This document shows positions 52,616 through 59,749 of a stretch of 64,000 nt of DNA, in pieces. Source of the stretch: Paucibacter sp. PLA-PC-4. Lineage in GTDB: Bacteria > Pseudomonadota > Gammaproteobacteria > Burkholderiales > Burkholderiaceae_C. Location of the stretch: assembly GCF_026241155.1 (NCBI RefSeq), contig NZ_JAPFGP010000004.1:62001-126000 (forward strand), read 5' to 3'. The stretch's first letter is position 1; each line of letters starts with the position of its first letter. Below the pieces are notes generated by a model, which was not told where the DNA came from, did not search any database, and saw only the letters and a list, made by a program, of their open reading frames with translations. The translations under genes were made by a program, and so were the position numbers.

Positions 52616-53298
52616 GCGCGCTGCTCCGGTACCTCGTCATGCGGCTGCTCGATCATCTGCGCCTTGACCTGCTCCATGCAGGCGGCCAGGCGCTGGCGAC
52701 AGCCGGCATCGGCCTCGCGTCCACCTGCGTGCAAACGGCATTCGCCGCTCTCCAACTTTGGGTCGGGCAGCAGGCTCCAAGCCTGGGCGCGTTCGGGAGC
52801 CAGCTCGCTGATGCGGCGCAAGTCTTCAGGGTTAAGGAACACTTCGACCCCGTCGCGGGCGATCGGCATGCTAGCCAGGGTTTCGTCGACCAGGGCCAGC
52901 AGTTGGGAGGGCTGCAAGGTAAGTTCGGCGCGGATGACCTGGCGGGCCACCTTCTCGACCAGCTCGACAACTTCCTTGCGGGCGGCCGCCTGCAGCTCAA
53001 GCTGCAGCGCCTTTAACTCGCTGAACAAGGCATCGACCGGTGCAGCCAGATGTTCGAAACGTTCGGTCATCTCGCGTCGCCCCAGGGTCAGACCCTGCTC
53101 GCGGCCCTGGGTCTGCGCCTCTTCACTGCCGGCCTGCAAACCGCTGGCATAGCCTTCTTCATAGCCCTTGGAGAGCCCCTCCTGGAAGCCCTCCGCCAGC
53201 GCGGCCTGCAGCTGTGCCGGCGAGCTCTGCTCGACCTCGCGCCGCGCATGCAACTGGGCCAGCGGCGGAAAGCGGTGCGGGCGTAGCACGGGCTTCAT
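52612..53298 (-). CDS. fliH: Flagellar export regulator FliH
   Basis: FliH binds and regulates FliI and links it to the C ring. The 228-residue protein has the Gly-rich repeat segment EGFQEGLSKGYEEGYASGLQAG (GxxxG pattern, near residues 36-57), then a coiled coil and a C-terminal V-ATPase E-like domain (VVELVEKVARQVIRAELTLQP). It overlaps fliG and fliI by four bases. Confidence 0.92.
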   Translation of the reverse strand: MKPVLRPHRFPPLAQLHARREVEQSSPAQLQAALAEGFQEGLSKGYEEGYASGLQAGSEEAQTQGREQGLTLGRREMTERFEHLAAPVDALFSELKALQLELQAAARKEVVELVEKVARQVIRAELTLQPSQLLALVDETLASMPIARDGVEVFLNPEDLRRISELAPERAQAWSLLPDPKLESGECRLHAGGREADAGCRQRLAACMEQVKAQMIEQPHDEVPEQRA

Positions 53299-54323
53299 TC
53301 GACTGTAGCCTCGGCAAACAGCTGGACCTGGATCTCTCCGGCGTCGACAAGGGCTTTGACCTGGGCCATCACTTCATTGCGGGCGGCTTCGGCGCGCGAG
53401 CGCGGCACCGGGCCGCTTCGGCGTATCAGATCCTCGAAGCTTTGGGCCTGGCGCCGCGGCATCGCAGCCAGGATGGCGTCGCGTACGGCCGCCTCGGCCC
53501 CCTTCAGCGCCACTGCCCACAGCTCCAGCGGAACTTCCTCGATCACGCGGGTCAGCACCGTCTCGCTCTGACGCGACAGGATGAAGAAGTCATACATGCT
53601 GACCTCGATTTCGTTGACCACCTCGGGGTCATGGGCGCGCAAGAGCTCGACCATCTGCTGGCGTTCGCTCGGCAGACGGTTCAGTATCTCGGCCGCCTGC
53701 TTGACGCCCTCAACGCTGGCGCCTTGCTGGCCCAGGCCCATCAGGCACCGCTCGACCAGCTCTTCGAGCTCGCCCAGCAACTCGGCATCTACCTCGGACA
53801 GGCGTGCCACATTCAGCAGCACCAGATCGCGTCCCTGCTCGGGCAGGGCGGCGATCACGTCGCTGGCCTGGGTGGAGGGTAAAAAAGCCAGAAACACGGC
53901 CTGCATGCGCACATGCTCGCGGGCTATATGATCGGCCAGCCACTTCGGAGAGGCCCATTGCAGACGTTGCATCTTGGGCCGAATCGCCTCGCCGTAGATG
54001 CTATTGAGCACGCTGGTGGCAATATCGCCGCCCAGCGCCAGGTCGAGCGATCGCTTCAGATAGCTGCGCGAAGCGCCATGCACACCACTTTGCTCGCGGT
54101 AGTCATCGAAGAAATGCTGGATCGCGGTTTTGACCCAGTCGACCTTGATGCCACTCATTCGCGACATGACCTGGGTGACGTCTAGCAGCTCTTCGCGAGA
54201 CAGGCAGCGCAGCACGGCTGAGGCGGGCTCCTCGCCCATGCTCAGCAAAACGATGGCGGCTTGCTCGACCGGAGTCAGGCCGGCGGCCGTGGTGGCGGGG
54301 ATGAAATCAGTCATTGCGGACAT
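53295..54323 (-). CDS. fliG: Flagellar motor switch protein FliG
   Basis: FliG forms the C-ring face that MotA pushes. The 342-residue protein has the N-terminal FliF-binding domain (LTPVEQAAIVLLSMGEEPASAVLRCLSREELLDVTQVMSRM), a middle domain including the EHVRMQAVFLAFL (EHPQ-like) motif, and the C-terminal torque helix region (SFEDLIRRSGPVPRSRAEAARNEVMAQVKAL) with alternating charges. Start may be 54323 or the Met three codons in. It overlaps the fliF stop. Confidence 0.94.
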   Translation of the reverse strand: MSAMTDFIPATTAAGLTPVEQAAIVLLSMGEEPASAVLRCLSREELLDVTQVMSRMSGIKVDWVKTAIQHFFDDYREQSGVHGASRSYLKRSLDLALGGDIATSVLNSIYGEAIRPKMQRLQWASPKWLADHIAREHVRMQAVFLAFLPSTQASDVIAALPEQGRDLVLLNVARLSEVDAELLGELEELVERCLMGLGQQGASVEGVKQAAEILNRLPSERQQMVELLRAHDPEVVNEIEVSMYDFFILSRQSETVLTRVIEEVPLELWAVALKGAEAAVRDAILAAMPRRQAQSFEDLIRRSGPVPRSRAEAARNEVMAQVKALVDAGEIQVQLFAEATVE

Positions 54324-56001
54324 TCTTCTTTTGCACCCATTGCTTCACCACCTCGGCCACGCGCTCCGGCTCCTTGGCCGCCAGCACCTTCAGGTGGTCC
54401 ACCAGCACATCCACCGGCGAGCCGGGGGGCGGCAATTCATAGTTCTCCAGCAGCGGCACGACCGACATGGTCTTGGGCTCGGCAGCGGTATCGGCGGCCG
54501 GAGCAGGCAATGCGCCGCGCTCGATCGTCTCGCCGGCTGCCAGGGCAGCGGGCTCCAGAGGGGTCAGTGACGTCGTGCCGCTTGGTGCAGCGGTAGCCGG
54601 CGCCAGCCGCGCCTGGGCCAGGCGTAGCAGCGGGCGCGCCAGCAGTAAGTAGCCCAGCAACGCGGCCAGTGCGTATGCGAGCCAACCGCTGAAATCCAGA
54701 ATCGTGTCGCGCTGCTGGTACCAGGGTTCCGGCACCAGCGGGGCCGGGAAACTCATCGGCGAGACGGTCAGCTTGTCGCCGCGCTCGGTGTTCACGCCCA
54801 GGCCGCTGACCAGCAGCTTTTCGACCTTGGCGATCTCGTCCGGGGTCCAAGTTTTGCCCGCACTGGCCGGGCCGGGTGCGGCCGCGTTGTTCAGCACAAC
54901 CGCCACATTCAGTCGAGCCAGACGGCCTCGGCTGCGCTTGATCTGGGTGATGTTGCGGTCGTAGGCGTACTGGCGGGTGGCGGCGTTCTTGCGCGCGGTG
55001 CCGACATTGGTCTCGGGCTCCGAGGCGGCCGGATCCGCCGCGTTGACGGGTCGGTTGCTCAGTGAGCCGGGAATGCCCAGAGCGATCCGCTCGCGGTCCT
55101 GTTCCTCGCGCATCGCCTCGTTGGTCAGTTTCGGCGCATCGCCATACTGCTCGCGGGTTTCTTGGATGCGATCGTTGTCGACCTCGGCGGTAACCGAGAG
55201 GCGGTAATTTTCTTCGCCGAGCACCGGCGCCAGAAGATCGCGCACATTGCGGCGCACCTCGTCCTGGTACCGCTTGGACGCCTCGTTGCCCTGGTTGGCC
55301 TCGAAGCCTTCACTCAGATCGACACGGGCCGACAGTAGATTGCCAGCCTGGTCGACCAGACTGACACGCGCCGGGTCCAGGCTGGCGACGCTGCCCGACA
55401 CCATATTAATGACGGCGGCGATCTGTTCGTTGCTCAACGTGCGGCCAGGCCTGAGAGCCAGCACCACCGAGGCCGAGCTCTTCTGGCCATCGCTCAGCAC
55501 AAAAGAGGAGGACTTGGCAATCGACAGATGCACGCGCGCGCTGTCGACTCCGTCCAGTGTCATCATGCTTTGCGCCAGCTCGCCTTCGAGGCCGCGGCGA
55601 AAGCGCACGTCCTGCACGAACTGGCTGACCCCCAGCGGGTCGTTGCGGTCCATCAGTTCCAGGCCGGCCGGCAGCTTGGCGACCACGCCCTTGGCGGCCA
55701 GCAGCATGCGAACCCGGCCCAGCGCGCTGTCGGGCACCAGCACCTGGCCGGTGTCGGGATGCAGGCGGTAGGCGATCTGCTCGGCGTCCAGCACCGCCAG
55801 CATCTCGGCGGTGGCGACGCGCTCGCGCTGGCCAAACACCGGCTTGTACGAGGCCTGATCTCGCCACATCAGCATCAGCGCCAATGCGGTACCGGCCACG
55901 GCCAGGGCCAGCACGGGCGCCAAGCCCTTGGCCAGGCCAGCAGGCAAGGCGGGGCGTGAGTTCCAGGCCGGGCCCAGGCGGGCCATCAGGGGTTTGAGCA
56001 T
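54307..56001 (-). CDS. fliF: Flagellar MS-ring protein FliF
   Basis: FliF forms the inner-membrane MS ring, the base of the rotor. The 564-residue protein has an N-terminal helix (LAPVLALAVAGTALALML), a periplasmic region with the YscJ/RBM repeats (ATAEMLAVLDAEQIAYRLHPDTGQVLVPDSALGRVRMLLAAKG), and a C-terminal helix (FSGWLAYALAALLGYLLLARPLLRL). The FliG-binding tail lies at the end (KEPERVAEVVKQWVQKKNV). Length is normal. It follows fliE by 49 bases. Confidence 0.95.
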   Translation of the reverse strand: MLKPLMARLGPAWNSRPALPAGLAKGLAPVLALAVAGTALALMLMWRDQASYKPVFGQRERVATAEMLAVLDAEQIAYRLHPDTGQVLVPDSALGRVRMLLAAKGVVAKLPAGLELMDRNDPLGVSQFVQDVRFRRGLEGELAQSMMTLDGVDSARVHLSIAKSSSFVLSDGQKSSASVVLALRPGRTLSNEQIAAVINMVSGSVASLDPARVSLVDQAGNLLSARVDLSEGFEANQGNEASKRYQDEVRRNVRDLLAPVLGEENYRLSVTAEVDNDRIQETREQYGDAPKLTNEAMREEQDRERIALGIPGSLSNRPVNAADPAASEPETNVGTARKNAATRQYAYDRNITQIKRSRGRLARLNVAVVLNNAAAPGPASAGKTWTPDEIAKVEKLLVSGLGVNTERGDKLTVSPMSFPAPLVPEPWYQQRDTILDFSGWLAYALAALLGYLLLARPLLRLAQARLAPATAAPSGTTSLTPLEPAALAAGETIERGALPAPAADTAAEPKTMSVVPLLENYELPPPGSPVDVLVDHLKVLAAKEPERVAEVVKQWVQKKNVRND

Positions 56002-56050
56002 GGTGGTGTGCGTATTTGTTCTTGGCAGGTGGCGGTGGCGGTCTGCCTGT

Positions 56051-56380
56051 TCAGAGCTGCAGCTTGATCAGCTCGTCGACCGCGCCGACCACCTTGTTGC
56101 GGACCTGCATCAGCATTGAGAAGGACAGGCTGGCGTTCTGGCTGGCCAGCATTGCGCCGACCAGGTCATCGCTCTCACCGTTCTCCACTGCTGTCATGCG
56201 GGCCGCGGCGTCCTGGTCCTTGGTGTCGACCTGGCGCAGCGCAAGTTCCATGCTGCGACCAAAGCCCTGGCTGTCCGCCTCGCCCGGGCCCGAAGCCAGA
56301 CGCAGGGCGTCTTGCTCGATGCGGGCCAGTTCGGACTGCAGCGAACCCAGACTGCTGGCGGCGCTTGAAGTGACAGACAT
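56051..56380 (-). CDS. fliE: Hook-basal body protein FliE
   Basis: FliE links the MS ring to the rod. From the ATG at 56380 (AAGGA eight bases upstream) it has 109 residues; a longer frame has no ribosome site or family match. The C-terminal signature NASLSFSMLMQVRNKVVGAVDELIKLQ is clear (the family has a conserved SFxxxxQVRNKVxxAYxEI pattern). It is the first gene of the long leftward run to flgN and follows an unusually long leader with a riboswitch candidate. Confidence 0.93.
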   Translation of the reverse strand: MSVTSSAASSLGSLQSELARIEQDALRLASGPGEADSQGFGRSMELALRQVDTKDQDAAARMTAVENGESDDLVGAMLASQNASLSFSMLMQVRNKVVGAVDELIKLQL

Positions 56381-56904
56381 CGATTGATCCTTGGGCAATG
56401 CAATAAGCGCGCGACGCTTACCGACGTGTTCAGGCCATGCCTCGAAAACCAAGGCAGAAAATATTCGGGTATTACTGAGTGACCGGATCAGTCCGGCATG
56501 CCGAAATCGGCTAGACCTCAGTCAGGATTCAGATGAAACAATTTTGATACCCCCTGAATTAGCATTCGCTCGGCACTTTCCGTTATTCATATCGGCTTGC
56601 CTGTTATGGAGCGGAATCTTAGTTTGATATCGGCGGTGTGACCCGAAAATAAAGGGTCGACGTGCCGGCGTTTTCATCGGATGCCATCATCATCTGGTTA
56701 TGCATTGATAACCAACGATGATTTGTGCGAATGCAGGAGCAAATACTCGCACCACGGCCGAGCCGGCACTGCAAAGGCATGCCTGGTACTGCAGCTGGGG
56801 AGAAGAGGTGTGTCGCTTGCTCATGGTTGCATCGTCCTGTGAAGGTCTAGCAGGCAAGCCTTGGCGAAAGCCATCGAGGTCACAACAGGCTGTGGTGGCA
56901 GCCC
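56381..56904 (-). other. Non-coding leader of the fliE operon
   Basis: About 520 bases between the three hairpins and the fliE start, with no convincing gene. It is AT-richer than its surroundings between about 56520 and 56720. It contains overlapping inverted repeats at 56483-56511 (CCGGA/TCCGG, CGGCATGCCG, GCCGA-AA-TCGGC). A possible 44-codon reading frame on the minus strand (56690-56824) has AGGA ten bases before its ATG but no recognisable product. No trace of a sigma-54 activator gene was seen. Confidence 0.6.
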
Positions 56905-56967
56905 GGCAGGCATGAAGTCACGCCCTGCCCCATGCAGCGCATGGAGCGGCCCACACAGCGCGTGGGC
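56905..56967 (-). other. Three consecutive hairpins after the riboswitch candidate
   Basis: In minus-strand order: GCCCAC/GTGGGC-type stem at 56949-56967, CCATGC/GCATGG at 56930-56944, and GGCAGG/CCTGCC at 56905-56929. They begin about ten bases after the aptamer and follow each other with almost no gap. None is followed by a T-run, so a simple intrinsic terminator is not evident. They are the natural candidates for an expression platform, or for Rho or translation-based control. Confidence 0.55.
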
Positions 56968-56976
56968 GAGCAGACT

Positions 56977-57080
56977 CAGGTCTGGCAACCCCGCTATCGT
57001 TTCCCTGGATTCGAGAACCCTTGGGTGGTAGACCGGAGGCTTTGCGACCCCGGCTTTCGCTCGGGTGTGCCCTGATGAGA
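56977..57080 (-). ncRNA. GEMM-I (cyclic di-GMP-I) riboswitch candidate
   Basis: On the minus strand the conserved blocks of the c-di-GMP-I aptamer occur in order: CAGGGCACACC (57074-57064), a helix closed by a GAAA tetraloop (57058-57055; arms CCCG-a-GC and GCCGGG), GTCGCAAAGCCTCCGG (57048-57033), a longer variable helix, and AGCGGGGTTGCC (56995-56984). Known GEMM-I aptamers (for example Vc2) have AGGGCAAACC, a GAAA loop, GACGCAAAGCCTCCGG and AGCGGGGTTACC at the same places. It is transcribed toward fliE. Whether c-di-GMP turns the operon on or off cannot be read from the sequence. Confidence 0.82.
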
Positions 57081-57093
57081 CAAACTGTATCCC

Positions 57094-57109
57094 GGCAAGC
57101 AACCCGCCC
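57094..57109 (-). promoter_or_regulatory. Sigma-54-like promoter ahead of the riboswitch
   Basis: GGGCGGGTTGCTTGCC on the minus strand has the invariant GG and GC dinucleotides ten bases apart, with a full TTGC -12 element and GGC in the -24 element. The expected start point is near 57083, three bases before the aptamer candidate begins. A weaker sigma-70 reading (TTGTGG, 18 bases, TACAGT) overlaps it. Lateral flagellar fliE operons are known to use sigma-54 in some species. Confidence 0.5.
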
Positions 57110-57223
57110 ACAAGGGTTTTGTGAGGGTCGACGCAAGGCCGGCGCAAGGCACGTGACAAAGTGCACGCAAGGCGCACGAAGCTCGCCGACTCAAGAACGA
57201 AGCCGTGGCGCCGAAAATACCAA

Positions 57224-57238
57224 TGCTGCGTCGCAGCA
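57224..57238. promoter_or_regulatory. Palindrome in the fliE-fliM divergent region
   Basis: TGCTGCG-T-CGCAGCA is a perfect 15-base palindrome about 115-130 bases upstream of the sigma-54-like fliE element and about the same distance before the fliM-side candidate. That is a typical distance for an enhancer-binding activator site. No activator gene is in the window, so the role is a guess. Confidence 0.4.
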
Positions 57239-57355
57239 CTAGTATGTTGAGTGCGGCGAATCTGTCACGCTCCCGTCATGTTTTCTAGCGGTGCTTCGGA
57301 TTCAGGCGACCACAGCCATGACAAACTCAAATACCGCGTCGACCTCGTGAATTCT

Positions 57356-57371
57356 TGGCGCGAGATGCGCT
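57356..57371 (+). promoter_or_regulatory. Candidate promoter for the fliM operon
   Basis: TGGCGCGAGATGCGCT keeps GG and GC ten bases apart (sigma-54-like) but its -12 element is GCGC rather than TTGC. A perfect TTGACA -35 hexamer overlaps the region at 57373-57378, with only a poor -10 (ATGCAA) 17 bases later. One of these probably starts the rightward fliMNPQR-flhBA transcript; neither is strong. A GAGCC/GGCTC repeat follows in the leader at about 57440-57464. Confidence 0.35.
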
Positions 57372-57517
57372 CTTGACATACTTGCAAAGCGCTGCATGCA
57401 AGCAGTTTCAATAGAATCTGGCCAGCAGTTACACAGACCGAGCCTCATAGCCTTTCGTCGGCTCAGACACGCGCGCCGCAGCCACCCTGTTGCTCACCCC
57501 AAAACAAAGTCCAAGCG

Positions 57518-58363
57518 ATGAATCCTCAACCCCCGCGCGCCACGCCGCGCTCCGGCCCCCAGCCGCTGGACCCGCGCACGCTGGGCCGCCCCGTGCACCT
57601 GCTGCCGCGCTTTGCCGAGCAGTTGGGCGAGGCACTGGGGGAGCTGTTTCTCGGCCACAACCGCCGCTACCGCGCTCAGTACGAGATTGGTGCGATCAGC
57701 ATCAAGCCGATGGGCCCCGAGGCGGTCGCCGGGCGCTGGATGGTGGGTGAGGCCGAGCATGGCCGCGTCGCCTGTCTGGCCGAGCGCTCCCTGGTGCTCA
57801 ATCTGATGGCGCATCGCTACGGCAATGCCGGTGCCGATGCCAACAACAACGAGCCACCCGCCGAGACCGCTACCGAAGAGCGCATGCTGAGTTGGCTGAG
57901 CCTGCAGTCGCTGCAGTGCGCGCTGCGGCTGATTGGCGAGCACGTCGACGCCGCTGCCCCGGCCTTGCAGTTGCAGCCGAGCCTGCAGCCTCAGCTCAAA
58001 GCCGGCTCCTGGCTCATCCAAATCAATGTGCGCGAACTCGGCCAGGGGCTGCAGAGCCAACTGCTGCTGGCGCTTGACCCGCTCTACATCGGCAAGCTGT
58101 TGAAGCGGCTGGGCCAGGCCTTGTCGCAGCCCTGCAGGCCCGACACGCAACAGCTTGCCAAGCAACTCAAGCTCAAGCTCGAGGCTCGGCTGCTGGAGCA
58201 GACCCTGCCGCTGGGCGAGCTGCTGGACCTGCGCCCCGGCGACCTGATCCCGGTGCGGCTGAAGACCACCGATGTGCTGGTCGACGGTGCCCTCCTCTTC
58301 ACGGCCTCGGTGGCCGAACACCAGGGCAAGCTGTGCCTGACTTCTTTCGTTGACGCGGAATGA
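57518..58363 (+). CDS. fliM: Flagellar motor switch protein FliM, lacking the CheY-docking tail
   Basis: A 281-residue C-ring protein; usual FliM is about 330. The middle CheC-like domain is divergent, and the C-terminal SPOA domain is clear (PLGELLDLRPGDLIPVRLKTTDVLVDGALLFTASVAEHQGKL). The N-terminus reads MNPQPPRATPRSGPQPLDPRTLG and lacks the LSQxEIDALL motif that binds phospho-CheY in classical FliM. The motor may therefore not respond to chemotaxis signals through FliM. It is the first gene of the rightward export-gate operon. Confidence 0.85.
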   Translation: MNPQPPRATPRSGPQPLDPRTLGRPVHLLPRFAEQLGEALGELFLGHNRRYRAQYEIGAISIKPMGPEAVAGRWMVGEAEHGRVACLAERSLVLNLMAHRYGNAGADANNNEPPAETATEERMLSWLSLQSLQCALRLIGEHVDAAAPALQLQPSLQPQLKAGSWLIQINVRELGQGLQSQLLLALDPLYIGKLLKRLGQALSQPCRPDTQQLAKQLKLKLEARLLEQTLPLGELLDLRPGDLIPVRLKTTDVLVDGALLFTASVAEHQGKLCLTSFVDAE

Positions 58364-58722
58364 CCATGAATGACAACCAAGCTATCGACGCCTTGCTGAA
58401 CGACTTCCCCGAGCAAGACCTGGCCCTTCCCAACGAGGTGCCGGCGGAGCCGGCCCGCCCGGCGCGGGATCTGCCCAAGCTGATGCGCAAGATTCCGGTG
58501 ACGCTGACCCTGGAGGTCGGCGAAGCCAAGCTCTCTTTGCATGACCTTGCCAATCTGCAGGCCGACAGCGTGGTCGAGCTGAACACACTTGCCGGCGAGC
58601 CGCTGACCATTAAGGTCAATGGCACCGCTATCGGCCGCGCCGAGGTGGTGGTGTCGGGCGAGAACTACGGGCTGAAGATCATCGAGATCGCCGGCCTGGA
58701 TCTGGACCAGCTCGGCTCATGA
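58360..58722 (+). CDS. fliN: Flagellar motor switch protein FliN
   Basis: FliN completes the C ring and binds FliH. The 120-residue protein has a variable acidic N-terminus and the SPOA domain (LMRKIPVTLTLEVGEAKLSLHDLANLQADSVVELNTLAGEPLTIKVNG). The start overlaps the fliM stop (ATGA); a second ATG lies two codons in. No fliO lies between fliN and fliP. Confidence 0.93.
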   Translation: MTMNDNQAIDALLNDFPEQDLALPNEVPAEPARPARDLPKLMRKIPVTLTLEVGEAKLSLHDLANLQADSVVELNTLAGEPLTIKVNGTAIGRAEVVVSGENYGLKIIEIAGLDLDQLGS

Positions 58723-59474
58723 CGCTGATGCGCGGCTTGGCCGCCTCGGCCCTGGGCTCGGGTCTGGCCCTGCTGCACCACCCGGCGCTGGCGCAGACAC
58801 TGAAGATCACTGGCGCCGCGCCCGGCGGGGCGGCCAACGAGTTCACCGTCAAGACCCAGGTCTTGATCATCATGACCCTGCTCGGGCTGCTGCCCGTGCT
58901 GGTGCTGATGATGACCAGCTTCACCCGATTCATCATTGTGCTGTCGCTGCTGCGACAGGCCCTGGGTCTGCAGCAGGGCTTACCCAACCGTCTGATCACC
59001 GGCGTTGCGCTGATCCTGACCATTCTGGTGATGCGCCCAGTCGGCGAGCAGATCTGGGAGAAGGCGCTTGTGCCTTATGACGCCGAGAAGATCACTTTGA
59101 TGCAGGCGCTGAATATCGCCGAGGCGCCGCTGTCGCGCTTCATGCTGGCGCAGACCAACAAGAGTTCGCTGTCCCAGATCGCCAAGCTAGCAGGCGAGGA
59201 AGGCGTTGCGAAGCCCGAGGACCACGGCTTCACCGTCAAGCTGGCGGCCTTTGTGCTGTCCGAGCTGAAGACTGCCTTCCAGATCGGCTGCATGCTCTTC
59301 ATCCCCTTTCTGGTGATCGACTTGGTCGTGGCTTCAGTGCTGATGGCGATGGGCATGATGATGCTGAGTCCGCTGGTGATCTCGCTGCCGCTGAAGCTCT
59401 TGCTGTTCGTGCTGGTGGACGGCTGGACCCTGACCGTCAATACGTTGGTGACGAGCGTGAGGGCTGTCGGATGA
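58719..59474 (+). CDS. fliP: Flagellar export gate protein FliP
   Basis: FliP is the core of the export gate pore with FliQ and FliR. The 251-residue precursor has a signal-like N-terminus (RGLAASALGSGLALLHHPALAQ) and four helices. The family blocks VLIIMTLLGLLPVLVLMMTSFTRFIIVLSLLRQALG and AFVLSELKTAFQIGCMLFIPFLVIDLVVASVLMAMGMMMLSP are present. It overlaps fliN and fliQ by four bases. Confidence 0.96.
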   Translation: MTLMRGLAASALGSGLALLHHPALAQTLKITGAAPGGAANEFTVKTQVLIIMTLLGLLPVLVLMMTSFTRFIIVLSLLRQALGLQQGLPNRLITGVALILTILVMRPVGEQIWEKALVPYDAEKITLMQALNIAEAPLSRFMLAQTNKSSLSQIAKLAGEEGVAKPEDHGFTVKLAAFVLSELKTAFQIGCMLFIPFLVIDLVVASVLMAMGMMMLSPLVISLPLKLLLFVLVDGWTLTVNTLVTSVRAVG

Positions 59475-59740
59475 CACCGGAAGTCGCAGTTGACCTGCTC
59501 AACGAATGCCTGAACATGGTGATGCTTCTCGTCGCGCTGACGGTGGTGCCCAGTCTGGTCGTAGGCCTGCTGGTCAGCCTGTTCCAGGCCGCCACACAGA
59601 TCAACGAGCAGACCTTGAGCTTTCTGCCCAAGATGTTGGTGACTCTGCTGGTGATCGGCCTGGCCGGGCGCTGGATGGTGGGCTATCTGATGGACTTCTG
59701 CGTCTCGATATTCGAGCGCGCGGCCACCTTGGTGAGCTGA
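59471..59740 (+). CDS. fliQ: Flagellar export gate protein FliQ
   Basis: An 89-residue protein with two membrane helices. The blocks ALTVVPSLVVGLLVSLFQAATQINEQTLSFLPKM and LAGRWM are typical of FliQ, four copies of which pack around the FliP-FliR core. The start overlaps the fliP stop. Confidence 0.95.
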   Translation: MTPEVAVDLLNECLNMVMLLVALTVVPSLVVGLLVSLFQAATQINEQTLSFLPKMLVTLLVIGLAGRWMVGYLMDFCVSIFERAATLVS

Positions 59741-59749
59741 GGGTGGCCC

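Noticed and set aside
56590-56620. GCCGATAT on the minus strand as a sigma-28 -10 element for fliE
   Set aside because: No TAAA-like -35 is present 15 bases upstream, so it does not make a convincing sigma-28 promoter.
57070-57100. CTGATGA on the plus strand, resembling a hammerhead ribozyme core
   Set aside because: There is no following helix with GAAA and no paired cleavage-site stem; the bases belong to the opposite-strand aptamer.
56821-57177. 118-codon minus-strand open frame in the fliE-fliM gap
   Set aside because: It overlaps the riboswitch candidate and hairpins and has no ribosome site or family similarity; the RNA explanation fits better.
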